NCBI GenBank assembly: GCA_013306675.1
Contig: JABLUY010000099.1
Span: 1 to 64,000 of the forward strand
Direction: 5' to 3'
Source of the DNA: Thraustochytrium sp. TN22
Taxonomy: Eukaryota; Sar; Bigyra; Thraustochytrida; Thraustochytriidae
DNA: 64,000 nucleotides
Below the pieces are notes generated by a model. That model ran no database searches. It was not told the origin of the DNA and was given only the letters and a program-made list of their open reading frames with translations. This document shows, in pieces, positions 42,301 to 52,300 of this stretch; position 1 is the stretch's first letter, and each line of letters opens with the position of its first letter. The position numbers and the translations under genes are program-made.

Positions 42301-44352
42301 ATGGACGAGGATGACAACCTCGAGGGGCTGATGGATATGGACGTGGAGGGCGTGGAGGAGCTCGCCGTGGGCGGCGAGGACGAGGTGGATCGCAACTCAG
42401 CCGTGGCGCTCGTGGAGCGACTGCGCACAGTGGTGCGACAGCGGCTGGGCACGCTGGAGCAGGGCTTCGGCGCCGAGTTCGAGGCGGGCGACGCCGCGGG
42501 CGGCGGAGGTCTGGCCGAGTCGGCGCGCGCGTTGGCACAGCTCAATCGCAGCGCGCTGGATGGCGCCGAGGGGCCCGGGGCGGCGCAGCACCAGTTTCGC
42601 GACGCCTGCGCCAAGCTTCGTCAGTTCGTCGTGGACCCGTACAAGCGCACGATGGTCGGCATGGACCCGACGCAGCGTGCCCGCGTGCGCGACCAACTGC
42701 TCTACTTCGGGTCTACCTCGGGCCGCCTCAAGGCCTTGTCGGCGCGCACCAAGCGCCTGCAGGACTTTGCCAAGGTACAGACGGACGAGCGCCTGCTCGG
42801 ATTGGACCGCAAGTATGGGCTGGGATCCTTCGCCCTGCCATCGCGACTTTTCAAGCTGGCCGAGGACCTCGAACTTGACTTTTTGAACGAGCTGGAGGAG
42901 GAACGCAAGGTGTACGTGAGCCATGGCCAGTACCTACTCCTGGAATTTAGCTACGCCGAGGCAGACGGCGAGCTGTCGCTGGGCGCGCAGCTTGTGAACG
43001 ACGATGGCGACACCACGACGCTGGCAGCCGAGTCGGCCGACATCCTTCGTACCTGCAGGTCGCCGGATCACGTCGAGAGCTTGAGCCTACTGCACGCCAA
43101 GCTGCGCGCGCTCATTCGGCGCTCCGACCTCGAGGTCGCGCTCAAGGCGGGCTCTCTCAACTCCCTGTCCCAAGACATCCAGGCGGCGCTCGCGGCGCCG
43201 ACAGGCAATGAGGTACAGCGCGTTGCGCGCGGCATCGAGCTGGCGCTGCCACCACGCGCCGTCACGCGTGCCTACGCGCAGCGCATGGCGCCATTGACGG
43301 CGGCCGCTTCGGCGGCCGCTCCAGTGGCGGCCACGGGTCCCTCCGTTGTGCTCCCGGCGTCCGAGGCGCCGCGCCAGCGCGTGCTGGCTAGCCTCTCGGC
43401 ACGTCATGACGTCGACGTGCGCCAGGAGGATCTGGCTTGGCAGAGCAAGACGGCGCTCGTGCTGGCGCTAGAGCCGCCCGTTGAGTTTGGCCTGGTGGCT
43501 GCGCAGGCGCTCCAGTCAGCGTCGACGCTACCCCGTTTTGCTGGCGCCGACGCGCCGACGCCCGAGCTGCTCGCGGCGCTGGACGATGACGCGCGCCAGG
43601 GTGCGGCGCTCGCGCTGCTCTTCTCCCGCGAGGGCAGGGTGCCTGTCCGCGACACGGTGCTCCAAGCCCCACCGGAGCTCGACATTTGCATCACAGCGCG
43701 CGCAACTGTAGAGAGCGATCATGCCAGGAGGATACGTCTGCGCGTCGAGGGCGGCAGCGCGGACGCCTCCAGGCAAAACCTCGCCGCCATTCTGCACCAG
43801 GTGTCGCTGCACCCGGAACAGCATGCCGATATTGCCGCCATTCTTGCACGCATCGTGCAACAGACGCGCTTCAACGCGCTGCTGGCAAGCGCGGTCTTCG
43901 ACCCCAACATCTCCATCTGCATGCAGCGCGCGCCAGCTAACGGTGTCGAGGCGCCCCTGGCCAAGCGGCCGCGGTACGGTGATGCTGCGCCCGGGCACAT
44001 GAGCTCCGAGCGCCAGCGCCGCGTCCTTGTGTGCGCGAAGCGGCGCGAGCGCGCGCTCAAGGCCCAGTTCGGCCCGCAGCGGCTCGCGGTCGATGCGGAT
44101 GTGATGGCGCCGGGCCACGTCGATGTCGACAATGACCGTCTCGTCATTGACGAGGAGCGGGTTGTTTCGCTCCGGGTGCTCCCGCCGCGTCGGCTGCAGA
44201 TCTTCGAGGGCGGCAACGAGTTGCTCGATGTACAGCTGCCGGACGACAACGGCCCGCTGCAGACCTCGCCGGCGCACCTTGCCGACCTTCTCGACGCCAG
44301 CCCGAGCCTGCCGCTCGCGCTCGCCAAGGTGCTCTTCGAGGACATGCAGTGA
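42301..44352 (+). CDS. Possible Mediator subunit MED1-like protein
   Basis: 683 residues, coding well supported; function tentative. It opens with an acidic MDEDDNLEGLMDMDVEG. The middle shows a conserved-looking globular block: KVYVSHGQYLLLEFSYAEAD, GAQLVNDDGD and LRTCRSPDHVESLSLLHAKL, then KTALVLALEPPVEFGLVAA. Near 590, HPEQHADIAAILARIVQQTR followed by FNALLASAV recalls the LLRQQ-FN motif of MED1 family proteins, which anchor the middle module of Mediator and contact transcription activators. PLAKRPRYG looks like a nuclear signal. No coiled coil or membrane span is seen. I rate MED1 as plausible but not proven; otherwise treat it as a conserved nuclear protein. Start: ATG at 42301; upstream frame starts with a non-ATG codon and is low complexity. 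Confidence 0.5.
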   Translation: MDEDDNLEGLMDMDVEGVEELAVGGEDEVDRNSAVALVERLRTVVRQRLGTLEQGFGAEFEAGDAAGGGGLAESARALAQLNRSALDGAEGPGAAQHQFRDACAKLRQFVVDPYKRTMVGMDPTQRARVRDQLLYFGSTSGRLKALSARTKRLQDFAKVQTDERLLGLDRKYGLGSFALPSRLFKLAEDLELDFLNELEEERKVYVSHGQYLLLEFSYAEADGELSLGAQLVNDDGDTTTLAAESADILRTCRSPDHVESLSLLHAKLRALIRRSDLEVALKAGSLNSLSQDIQAALAAPTGNEVQRVARGIELALPPRAVTRAYAQRMAPLTAAASAAAPVAATGPSVVLPASEAPRQRVLASLSARHDVDVRQEDLAWQSKTALVLALEPPVEFGLVAAQALQSASTLPRFAGADAPTPELLAALDDDARQGAALALLFSREGRVPVRDTVLQAPPELDICITARATVESDHARRIRLRVEGGSADASRQNLAAILHQVSLHPEQHADIAAILARIVQQTRFNALLASAVFDPNISICMQRAPANGVEAPLAKRPRYGDAAPGHMSSERQRRVLVCAKRRERALKAQFGPQRLAVDADVMAPGHVDVDNDRLVIDEERVVSLRVLPPRRLQIFEGGNELLDVQLPDDNGPLQTSPAHLADLLDASPSLPLALAKVLFEDMQ

Positions 44353-44431
44353 CGAGGCGCTGCCCAGGGACGAGGCGGTGCGTGCAGCCGTCTGTTTCCG
44401 CGCGTATTCGTTCAGTCCTTCTTCCTCTTCT

Positions 44432-44530
44432 GCGCAAGCACAAGCGCAAGCACAAGCGCAAGCGCAAGCACAAGCGCAAGCACAAGCGCAAGCACAAGCG
44501 CAAGCACAAGCGCAAGCACAGGCACAAGCT
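44432..44530. repeat. CACAAGCGCAAG minisatellite
   Basis: About eight copies of a 12-base unit (cacaagcgcaag) with minor variants, in the convergent 3' region between the MED1-like and sulfotransferase genes. Confidence 0.9.
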
Positions 44531-44636
44531 CATCTCACATGACCGGGGCTGGAAGCAATGTTAATCTTTCTTTACATGTCAGGGGCTGTGGTTCGCGTGC
44601 GTCGTGTTCAATTCCTGGAACAGGGGTTGGTGGTAC

Positions 44637-46172
44637 TCAGCTGCACGAGTGAAGCGGGCGACTCCACATATCGTCGCGAATGGACAAGGCGTGCGCGTAC
44701 AGCGCGACGTCATCCTTCATGAGGCCGGCGACCCGGCTCATGAGCGTGGCATTTTGAATTTGCTCGACCACGCGGGGGTGCAGCTCGCTCTTGTTGATGT
44801 GCGTGCGGTCCTGGAGCGCGCGCTCGAAGGCTGCGCCCAGCGCGCCGCCCGTGAGGTCCGCGAGGCGGCGCATGTCGGTGGCCAGGTCCTCGAGCAGGAG
44901 AAAGCGCAGGCACGGGCTTTCCAGGTTGGACTTGGCGACCTGCAGGCTGCAGCCGCTGTCACAGCCGCGCGAGAGCCGGAGCTTGAGGAAGTTGGGCGGC
45001 GACATGCCCAGTGCAAAGTACTCGTACATGTCGACCGGGCAGAGGCCCTGGGCGCGCCACTCCGGGAGCCACTTCTTCTTGCCCTCCGCGCCGAGCGCGC
45101 AAAAGTAGTTGTACTCGCTGATGGCGCGCCTGATCGGGTCGCGCACTGTCGTCAGGTAGACGCACGGGCGGTCCGGAAAGAGCTCGCACAGGCCAAGCGA
45201 GAGCCCGCCCCAGATTGCACGAGTCGGGCAGCCGCCCAGGCTGGATGGGTTCGTGAGCGCGTGCCGCTCGTGCTCCTTGCCGCACGCATAAATGGGTACA
45301 GTGTGGCTGTCGTCTTGCGCTTGCCGGAACGCCTGCCAGCCCGGGTAGGTCCCGAGGCCGGCCGCGGACCAGCCGCCCGAAACGATGGCGTCCACCATGA
45401 TGGCCTTGATCGTCGAGCCGCCTGCCTTGTTGACGTGGATAAAGCTGTAGGTGGTCTCCTGCTCGAGCTGCGCCGGCGTCAGCGCCTTCTTTCGCGGCTG
45501 AGGGATCGCGTACGCGAACTTGCTCTTGCATCCGCACTGCTTTGCAAGCCCATTTGCGTAGCATGGATCCCGGCGGATGCGAGAGCTGAGGCGCACGCCC
45601 TTGTCACACGTCGGGGGCCAATCCTCGTGGTTTGGGTGGGAGTAAAGCTCGTTGTGCTCGGCCACCTCGACCCGGTCTGCGATGACAGCTCCACCTCCAA
45701 TCAACGCAATGGCGGGCGGCTGGAGCTGCTCGGGCACGCCATCAGGCCTGAGCTGCGTGAGGGCGGCCACGAGCGCCAAGACGACGAGCGCAAGCGCCAC
45801 GAGCCTGCAGTTGGACTGCGTCCTGGCCGCAGGGCTCGCCAGCGGCGACAGCAGCCCTTTTGGTGACAGCAGCGCGCTCGGCGAGAGCGGCGATGGGGCC
45901 GACGGGTTCTTACCGTCCTCGAGGCGCTGCTGCAGCAGGTGCAGCGCCTCGCTCTGCAGCGCCGGCGGCCGCCGCGACGACGCAGGTGTCGCAGACATGG
46001 ACTCCGCTCCCCCTTCTCGCCTGGCGCTCGGCGTCCGGCCGCGCGGCGAGACGGCCGTGGCGGCGGCGGTGACGGCCGTGGCAGCCGGGGCCGCCGCGCC
46101 CTGCGGCACGGCCCTCGCCTGCGCAAGCATGCCTTCTGAGACGTTTTGCGTTTGCACGGGATGGCCGGCCAT
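44637..46172 (-). CDS. Type II membrane sulfotransferase-like protein
   Basis: 511 residues. A cytoplasmic Ala/Ser/Pro-rich segment of about 120 residues is followed by a single membrane anchor at about 121-142 (VALALVVLALVAALTQL), the layout of Golgi glycan enzymes. The lumenal domain has the PAPS 5'-phosphosulfate loop YSFIHVNKAGGSTIK near 245-260 and the 3'-phosphate site LTTVRDPIRRAISEY near 343, both as in heparan 2-O/6-O sulfotransferases. Several lumenal cysteines could form disulfides. It should transfer sulfate from PAPS to a glycan; acceptor unknown. Sulfated extracellular polysaccharides are common in marine protists, so this is a plausible context (inference). Start: ATG at 46172. 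Confidence 0.85.
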   Translation of the reverse strand: MAGHPVQTQNVSEGMLAQARAVPQGAAAPAATAVTAAATAVSPRGRTPSARREGGAESMSATPASSRRPPALQSEALHLLQQRLEDGKNPSAPSPLSPSALLSPKGLLSPLASPAARTQSNCRLVALALVVLALVAALTQLRPDGVPEQLQPPAIALIGGGAVIADRVEVAEHNELYSHPNHEDWPPTCDKGVRLSSRIRRDPCYANGLAKQCGCKSKFAYAIPQPRKKALTPAQLEQETTYSFIHVNKAGGSTIKAIMVDAIVSGGWSAAGLGTYPGWQAFRQAQDDSHTVPIYACGKEHERHALTNPSSLGGCPTRAIWGGLSLGLCELFPDRPCVYLTTVRDPIRRAISEYNYFCALGAEGKKKWLPEWRAQGLCPVDMYEYFALGMSPPNFLKLRLSRGCDSGCSLQVAKSNLESPCLRFLLLEDLATDMRRLADLTGGALGAAFERALQDRTHINKSELHPRVVEQIQNATLMSRVAGLMKDDVALYAHALSIRDDMWSRPLHSCS

Positions 46173-46685
46173 CCAAGGTGCCTGCCCCGAACACGGTGGT
46201 GCGCGGCGTTCACGAAGGCGGGCTGGCTAGCTCGTAGGAAAGCGGCTAGGCCAGGCAAGCCAGCCAAGAGGTCGGCTGCGATTCAGGCCAGGCGCATCGC
46301 TTGCTCTGCTGAGGGCCGTCCGCGTGGGGGGGGGGGGGCACTTCACGTTGCGTTGGCAGAGCTGATGTGCGGAGAGGCAATGGCGTGGGTCACGATCACA
46401 GGTTCCCCACAGCACGGTCTCCCGGCTTTCTGGTCGTCATGATGGTCAAGAGGGGCGTCACGACGCACGGGTGCCAGTGATGTGCGCCAAAAGAACTTGA
46501 AGAAGAAACATCAGAGGGTTCATCCGGTACGAATCAAAACAACGGGAGGCAGCTGGCTCGGGCAGGAAAAGAGCGCGCGCGAGAGAGCGAGAGCGAGAGC
46601 GAGAGCGAGAACCAGGTGAAGGAAGAAGATAAAGGAGGAGGTCTCTGTCTCTGTCTCGCGCCGCTTCAGGCGTCTCGGGCTCAGG
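46173..46685. other. Intergenic region with G-run and GAGAGC repeat
   Basis: Upstream of the sulfotransferase and downstream of the RhoGEF gene. It contains a 12-G run (46326-46337) and a gagagc hexamer microsatellite (46577-46610). No gene. Confidence 0.6.
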
Positions 46686-48464
46686 TTATCCGACGTACGA
46701 GTTCACAATGGCGAGGAAGTTGCCCTCGCCGTCTCTCCTGGCGATGGAGGAGTTGGGGCTGATCATGTGGTCCTTGCCGAGAATGGACTGGAGCTTCATG
46801 TGCTGGCGCACGGCGGTGTTGATTTGGCGCGCGGCCTGCTTGATGTTGTCGAGGGCCTCCTCGGCGATAGGAATGGCCGGATGGTTGGGGTCGATCTTGG
46901 GGAGCTCCTTGAGAAGCGTCTCAAGGAGAAGCTTGTAGCGCGGGACGCGCTGCACGGGCATGATGAGCACACTCTCGAGCGTGTGGCCGCGCAGGCGGTC
47001 AGAGCTCTGGGATGCCTCGAACCAGATGTGCACGAAGCTGCGGCGGGGGTCCTTCTTGCGGTCCTTGCCCTTGAGGAGCTTGCGTGCGGCGGCGATGCGC
47101 GCGGAGTCCTCGTGCTCAACCTTGGCGGCGGCCTCCTTGATCTCGTTCATGGAGGTCATGTGCGAGCTAATGTAGGGCGCGTAGACGCGGAGGTCCTGCG
47201 CGTGCTCGCCAAAGATGCGCGCCGTGAGGCCGGCGCGGCCGATTGGGTCGAAGGGTTGCGTGGGCACGAGGCCGACAATGTCGAGCTGCGTGAGCAGGTT
47301 ACTGGAGGCCTCGAGCACGTTCTCGATGCGCGAACCGAAGCATGCGCGTACCGTGGCGCTGTCGAGGCCAAGCTCATTCTGCGCGTCCGGTCCATCGCGA
47401 CCCTCAGCGATGTCGCTGATGCGCGCCACGTAGACGTCGAGAAGAGCGCGCATGGAGTCGTGGTAGGTGATCTCGGTGGCGATAATCTCGTCAATGACCT
47501 TGTCGACCTTGTTGGTCGCTGGCTGGCCACGGCGCGAGAGCGGGCGGCGGTTGATGCGCGGCAGGAGAGAGCGGCGGCGGCCCGCGGGCGGTGCGGCGAC
47601 GGTCTTAAACCACTCGGCGCCGGGTGTGTTTGCGTCCGCGAGGGCCTGCAGCTCGTCGACCCACTCTGGAGGCACAGTGCCATAGCGCTTGTGGATGCCG
47701 CACGCAATGTCGAGAAAATCGTAGTTGCGGAAGAGGTCGGCAGCGATGGACGCCGCGGGCGGGTCATGTGCCTCGTAAAAGGCGCGCAGCTCGCCGCGCC
47801 TGCGCCTGGTGTCCTCGGGCGAAAGGGTGCCCTGCGCAGCGCGCGGCGCGCGCAGGGCGCGCTCGTCCGCCTTGGGGGCCTTGCCGAAGATCTCATCGGC
47901 GCAGTCCACAAGCGTGCAGAGCGCGCCGCGCGCTCGCTGGCGCTCATCGTCCGAGGGGACCTTGTTGAGAAGGATGGATGCGGCAATGGCCGAGGCGGCG
48001 AACTCCGAGTCGATCGAGGTATCGCGCAGCGTCACGCACAGCTCGTAGAGCGCCTCGCGCGCGTCTTCCTCCATGGCTTGCACGGCGGGACCGACGCGAG
48101 CCGCGGCCTCGGCGCCGCCCAGGCCGCCCTCGCCCAGCGCCTCCAGCAGCGCCGCGAGCAGCTCGCTGCTCACGGGCCGCGGGTCGGCATGGGTGAAGAT
48201 GATGTGCACGGCGCGCGCCCAGGCCGCAGCGCTCGCGGTGGGCAGCAGCAGCGTCAGCTCGTCCGAGCCGAGGCCGCCCTGGTCACGGTGGTCCGACAGC
48301 ATCGTCTGCAGCAGCGTGTGCGCCTCATCGTCGTCCACGTCCAGCGCGTCGCCGCAGAACAGGTCGCCAGCCTCCGAGTCTTCTTTGCGCAGCCACTGCA
48401 GCATGAACGGCACGTACTGCAGCAGCTCGTGCAGCTCGCCGTCCTTGACGCGCACGAAGCTCAT
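46686..48464 (-). CDS. RhoGEF with a Dbl-homology (DH) domain
   Basis: 592 residues. The C-terminal half is a DH domain at about 320-555: VIDEIIATEITYHDSMRALL (conserved region 1), and ESVLIMPVQRVPRYKLLLET with the diagnostic QR-x-PRYKLLL helix, then HPAIPIAEEALDNIKQAARQ (conserved region 3). No PH domain follows; the protein ends about 40 residues later. The N-terminal half (about 1-300) is unassigned, helical, with a short RRRR-rich segment around 300-315. It should activate a Rho/Rac-type GTPase and so control actin and cell shape. Missing PH domains occur in some protist and plant-like GEFs. The start ATG is followed at once by MSFVRVKDGELHELLQYVPF. Confidence 0.9.
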   Translation of the reverse strand: MSFVRVKDGELHELLQYVPFMLQWLRKEDSEAGDLFCGDALDVDDDEAHTLLQTMLSDHRDQGGLGSDELTLLLPTASAAAWARAVHIIFTHADPRPVSSELLAALLEALGEGGLGGAEAAARVGPAVQAMEEDAREALYELCVTLRDTSIDSEFAASAIAASILLNKVPSDDERQRARGALCTLVDCADEIFGKAPKADERALRAPRAAQGTLSPEDTRRRRGELRAFYEAHDPPAASIAADLFRNYDFLDIACGIHKRYGTVPPEWVDELQALADANTPGAEWFKTVAAPPAGRRRSLLPRINRRPLSRRGQPATNKVDKVIDEIIATEITYHDSMRALLDVYVARISDIAEGRDGPDAQNELGLDSATVRACFGSRIENVLEASSNLLTQLDIVGLVPTQPFDPIGRAGLTARIFGEHAQDLRVYAPYISSHMTSMNEIKEAAAKVEHEDSARIAAARKLLKGKDRKKDPRRSFVHIWFEASQSSDRLRGHTLESVLIMPVQRVPRYKLLLETLLKELPKIDPNHPAIPIAEEALDNIKQAARQINTAVRQHMKLQSILGKDHMISPNSSIARRDGEGNFLAIVNSYVG

Positions 48465-49383
48465 CTTCTCTCACGGCTCGCCGCCCTGCGCCGCGCCGCG
48501 CCGCGCCGCGCCGCCTGCCCTCGGTCGCTCCCGCGCACGTGCCGTGTCGTGCCTTGTGCCGTCCGAACGAGGCACGCGCCGCCCAGCGCGCGCGCGGCGC
48601 CGATGCCGATGCCTCCCTGCCGATGCGCGCCCGTCGCCGCTGCCGCCGCCGCCGCCAGTGGACGGCGAGGGGGGGGGGGGCGAGGAGGCCGCGCCGCGCG
48701 CAGAGGCGAACCGCGCGCCTGTGCCGCGCGCGTCGGGGGCGGCTCGCTTGGGGCTCTGCTCGCCAGCCTGCCAGGCCCTGCCTGCTGCCTGCTTGCCGTG
48801 AACATCCGGCCGCGCCGCCGGAGGCCCGCGCGCACAACGCGCGCCGGGAAGCGTGGCCCGCGCGTGCTGCGCCACTTGCGGCGCGCCGACGTCCACTTGC
48901 GCGCGCGCGCTGCCAATGCGCTCAAGACTCTGCGCCGCCCCGCACACGCGCGCGGACACGCAGCCTGCCCCCCTTGGGGCGCCCAGGGCACCGGAGGTGG
49001 AGGAGGAGGTGGAGGAGGAGGACGAGGAGGAGGTGGTCAGCGCTGGGAGCTGAGCTGCTGAGGAGGAGGAGGGAGGGGGAGGAGGAGGGCGCTTGCGTGT
49101 TTTGCCCAGCCTGAGTCTGTGGCTGCTGACTGGCTGGTTGGCGAGGGAAGGAGGGCGGCCGACAGACTCAGACGAACTTAGCTGAGCGAGTGAGCGACGC
49201 GCACGGTTCGTCGTCGCACAATCGCGCCACAATCCGAGTCGCGCGCGTGCGAGCATTCTTCACTGACAAGAGAGAACTTGCTTGGTTTGTTTTTTTTGGT
49301 GTTGGTGACGTCGCCGGCACGGTGACTTCAAGTTGTAGGCTACTGCACTGCAGCGCCGCGGCACTGCACCGCACGGCGCACAA
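48465..49383. other. Intergenic region with GC and purine-rich repeats
   Basis: Promoter/leader side of the RhoGEF gene and 3' flank of the first MscS-like gene. It has gccgc pentamers (48490-48520), a 12-G run (48669-48680), and ggagga purine runs (48993-49036 and 49060-49090). No gene is supported. Confidence 0.6.
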
Positions 49384-52300
49384 TCAGTCATGACTCGGCT
49401 GGGGCTCGGGACGGTCGTGATCGTGGTCGACGACGCGCGCGGAAGGCGGGGCAGGGTCGTCGGCGGGGACGATGGCGCCGGAGATGCTCTCGTCCATGAG
49501 CTCGTGGTGGGGACTGGGGCGGATGAGGGGCTTGATGACGCCCATGTTCTTGAGCATCTTGGTGATGAAGACGATGAAAGCGGTGCGGGCCGAGAGAATG
49601 CGCGAGATCTCCACGAGACTCGTGGAGAAGGCGGCCCAGAAAAAGAGGCGCACGTGCGTGGGATGTGTGCCGTGCGCACTGAGCTCGCCACTCAGGTCGA
49701 GCGGGTGGCGAATCTCGGGCAGCGAGCAGGTGACGGCGGTGAACTTGTCGAGGTTGCTGGCCACGAAGTCGTTGACCTGGCGCTGGACGGACTGCATGAA
49801 GTCGTCTGTGAGGTCGGCGGCCGGGATGAGCGTGCTGAACTCCTGCGCGTGGTTGTCGGAATGGCTGAGGTTGATGAGGTTCTGTGTGCGCACCTGCGAG
49901 TTGGCGCGGCGAATGAGGGCGCCATCGTTGCGAAGGAAATCGGTGGTGAGCAGGCGGATGCGCATGACCTTGAAGCGGCGGTCCTCGAGCAGGACGACGT
50001 CGCCGACGTCAAAGGGCTTTTGCGCGATCAGGTAGACCATGGAGCTGAATGACTCCTGCAGGCTGGACCCGAAGACGAAGGACCAGCCGACCACGAGCGT
50101 GGCAAAGGAGGCCAGCAGGCTGACGTAATCCTCGCTGTACATGGCGAGCGCCAGCACGAAGACGATGAGGCAGAAAAAGATGAGGATGAGCCAGTCGACG
50201 CTCTTGATGACGTCCTGCGAATTGAGCAGGGTGAGCGCAAGGTTGGCGCGGACCTCGAAGATGCTGAGGATGCGCTTACGGTAGCGCTGCCACGTAATGA
50301 AGCCGGTCATTTCCGGGTCCAGGTGCTTCTTCCAGACCTTGTCCCAGGACACACTCGAGTCCGCCAGTGCCATGGCATTCACAAAGTCGTCCTCCAAGAT
50401 CATGCGGCCAGCCGCGCGCATCGAGCTCGAAGGCATGGGCCGCACCTTGACGCGATCGCCGCTGTCGGAGCGCTCCGTGCCTCGCTTGAAGGAGCCGCCG
50501 CCTGTGCCGCCTGTGCCGCCGTTGCCGCCGTTGCCGCCCGTTTTGTCGCCATTGCCGCCTGTGAGTCTGCGCATCATGCGCGTAAGGCGCTGCGTATCTT
50601 CGGCAAGCTCCGCGTCGCTCATGGCCACGGTGTCCTTGGTGGGCGCCACGGGCAGGTGCGTGGCGCCGTTCTGCCGGCTAAATTTGAGCCGGCGCCGCCA
50701 GCGGCCGCGACTTGCGCGCAGCTTGCCGCTGTCGGATGGCCGTCGGCTCGCTGAGACCATGTCGCTCGTGCTTTGCGGGCCGGCGTCGCGCTCATCCGAG
50801 ATGATGATCTGGTCGTCTGAGTTGTTGGCCTGGTCGTCCGAAACGCCCTCACCGTCGGCATCGCCGTCCTCATTCTCCTCCGGGATGGACGGCTGCGTGG
50901 CGCCAAAGCCCGGGCCGTCCATCGAGGTTTGCTGCGGCAGGGGCGTGGCGGGCGGCGTGCGTAGGCGCTCCTGGTCCGCAGGAGAGAGGACCGCGGCTGC
51001 CTCGGCGGCCAGCTCCGGGTCCTCTTCGTCTTCCTCCTGCACGCGCCGCGCCTCTTCGGCTGCGGCGAGGGCCGCAGCGGCGGCGGCGGCAATAGCCTCG
51101 TCGTCCGGGGCCTTGATGGCCGCCTCCGCCGCGCCAGCGAGAGCCGCCGACGAGGAGACCGCCAGTCCGTCTGGCGAGGGCGCGCCGGCGGTCGCAGCGG
51201 TCGCGGCCGCCGCGGCCGCTGCGGCCGCCGCGGCCGCGGCCGCGGCCTCGGCCTCGGCGGCAGCCTTGGCCGCCGCGAGGGCCTCCTCCCGCTGCTTTTG
51301 CCCGTAGTCTTCGAGGCGGGCGAGGATACGCGCAAAGCTAATAATGGCCACTGGCCGCGCGCGCTTGGCGAGCTTGGAGTGGTCGCCGGGCTTTTCCATC
51401 TTGTGCTGGCCGTGGGGCGGCTCGGTACCGTCGGCATGGTGTGAAATGACGTACTGCATGAGCGTCTGCCAGAACTCCGGGTTCACGTGCGCGCCCTCGT
51501 CCGCAATAAGCTCGCGCGCCTGCTTGTGCAGCGTCTTGAAGAAGGGGCTACCCTCCACGCCGCGCAGGCGCGCGATCAGGTGCTCGTGCGTGAGCGTCTC
51601 CTGCATGCGCGGGCGGAACGAGCGCACGCCAAAGTCCTCCGCCAGCCACTGCCGCAGGAGTCGCGCGAAGACCATGGCCAAGGTAAGGAGCGCCAGGATG
51701 CCCAAGATGCGCGTCAGGTGAAAGTAGGCGCGTTCCCAGGTCGCTGCCACAGCGCCGTCGTCGCCGCGCGGCACGCACACCGAGAACGCAATGATGCAGA
51801 GCAGCGCCCAAAACAGCGAGCCGAGCGGGTCACGCACCGTGGAGAAGTAAAACGCCAGGAGCGTCGCGCGGTTCTCAATGTCCTTGAGCGATGACGATAC
51901 CGAGATGATGCCCTCCAGCAGCAGCCGCAGCAGAAAGACAAGCAGGTCGGCCACCAGGCCGCCGAAGCAGACCGCCGCGACGAAGAATAGCGCGCGGTAC
52001 AAGTAGTTGATCTGCGCCTCCGTGGTCCAGAAAAGCCACACCATGACGCCGGCGGCCGTGAGGATGAGGCCGATGGCGAAGAGCGCCAGTTTAAACTTGT
52101 GATACATGATGAATTCCTTCAGGCCGGCGCACCGCGACGACCGCCGCGCGCGCTCGCTCTCGTTGGCCAGGTTCTCCTCCAGCCACGAGTCCGCCGACTC
52201 CATGCGCACATTGAATTCCCCATTGTTGTTGTTGCCGTTGTTGTTGCCGCCGTTGCCGCCCGCCGCGCCGTCCGCGACGGCCGCCTGCGCCTGCGCCTGT

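Noticed and set aside
44432-44530. Tandem array considered as a CRISPR
   Set aside because: Units are 12 bases, contiguous and without spacers; it is a minisatellite in a eukaryotic genome.
46767-49061. 764-codon plus-strand open frame antisense to the RhoGEF gene
   Set aside because: Shadow frame; the DH domain on the minus strand is unmistakable.
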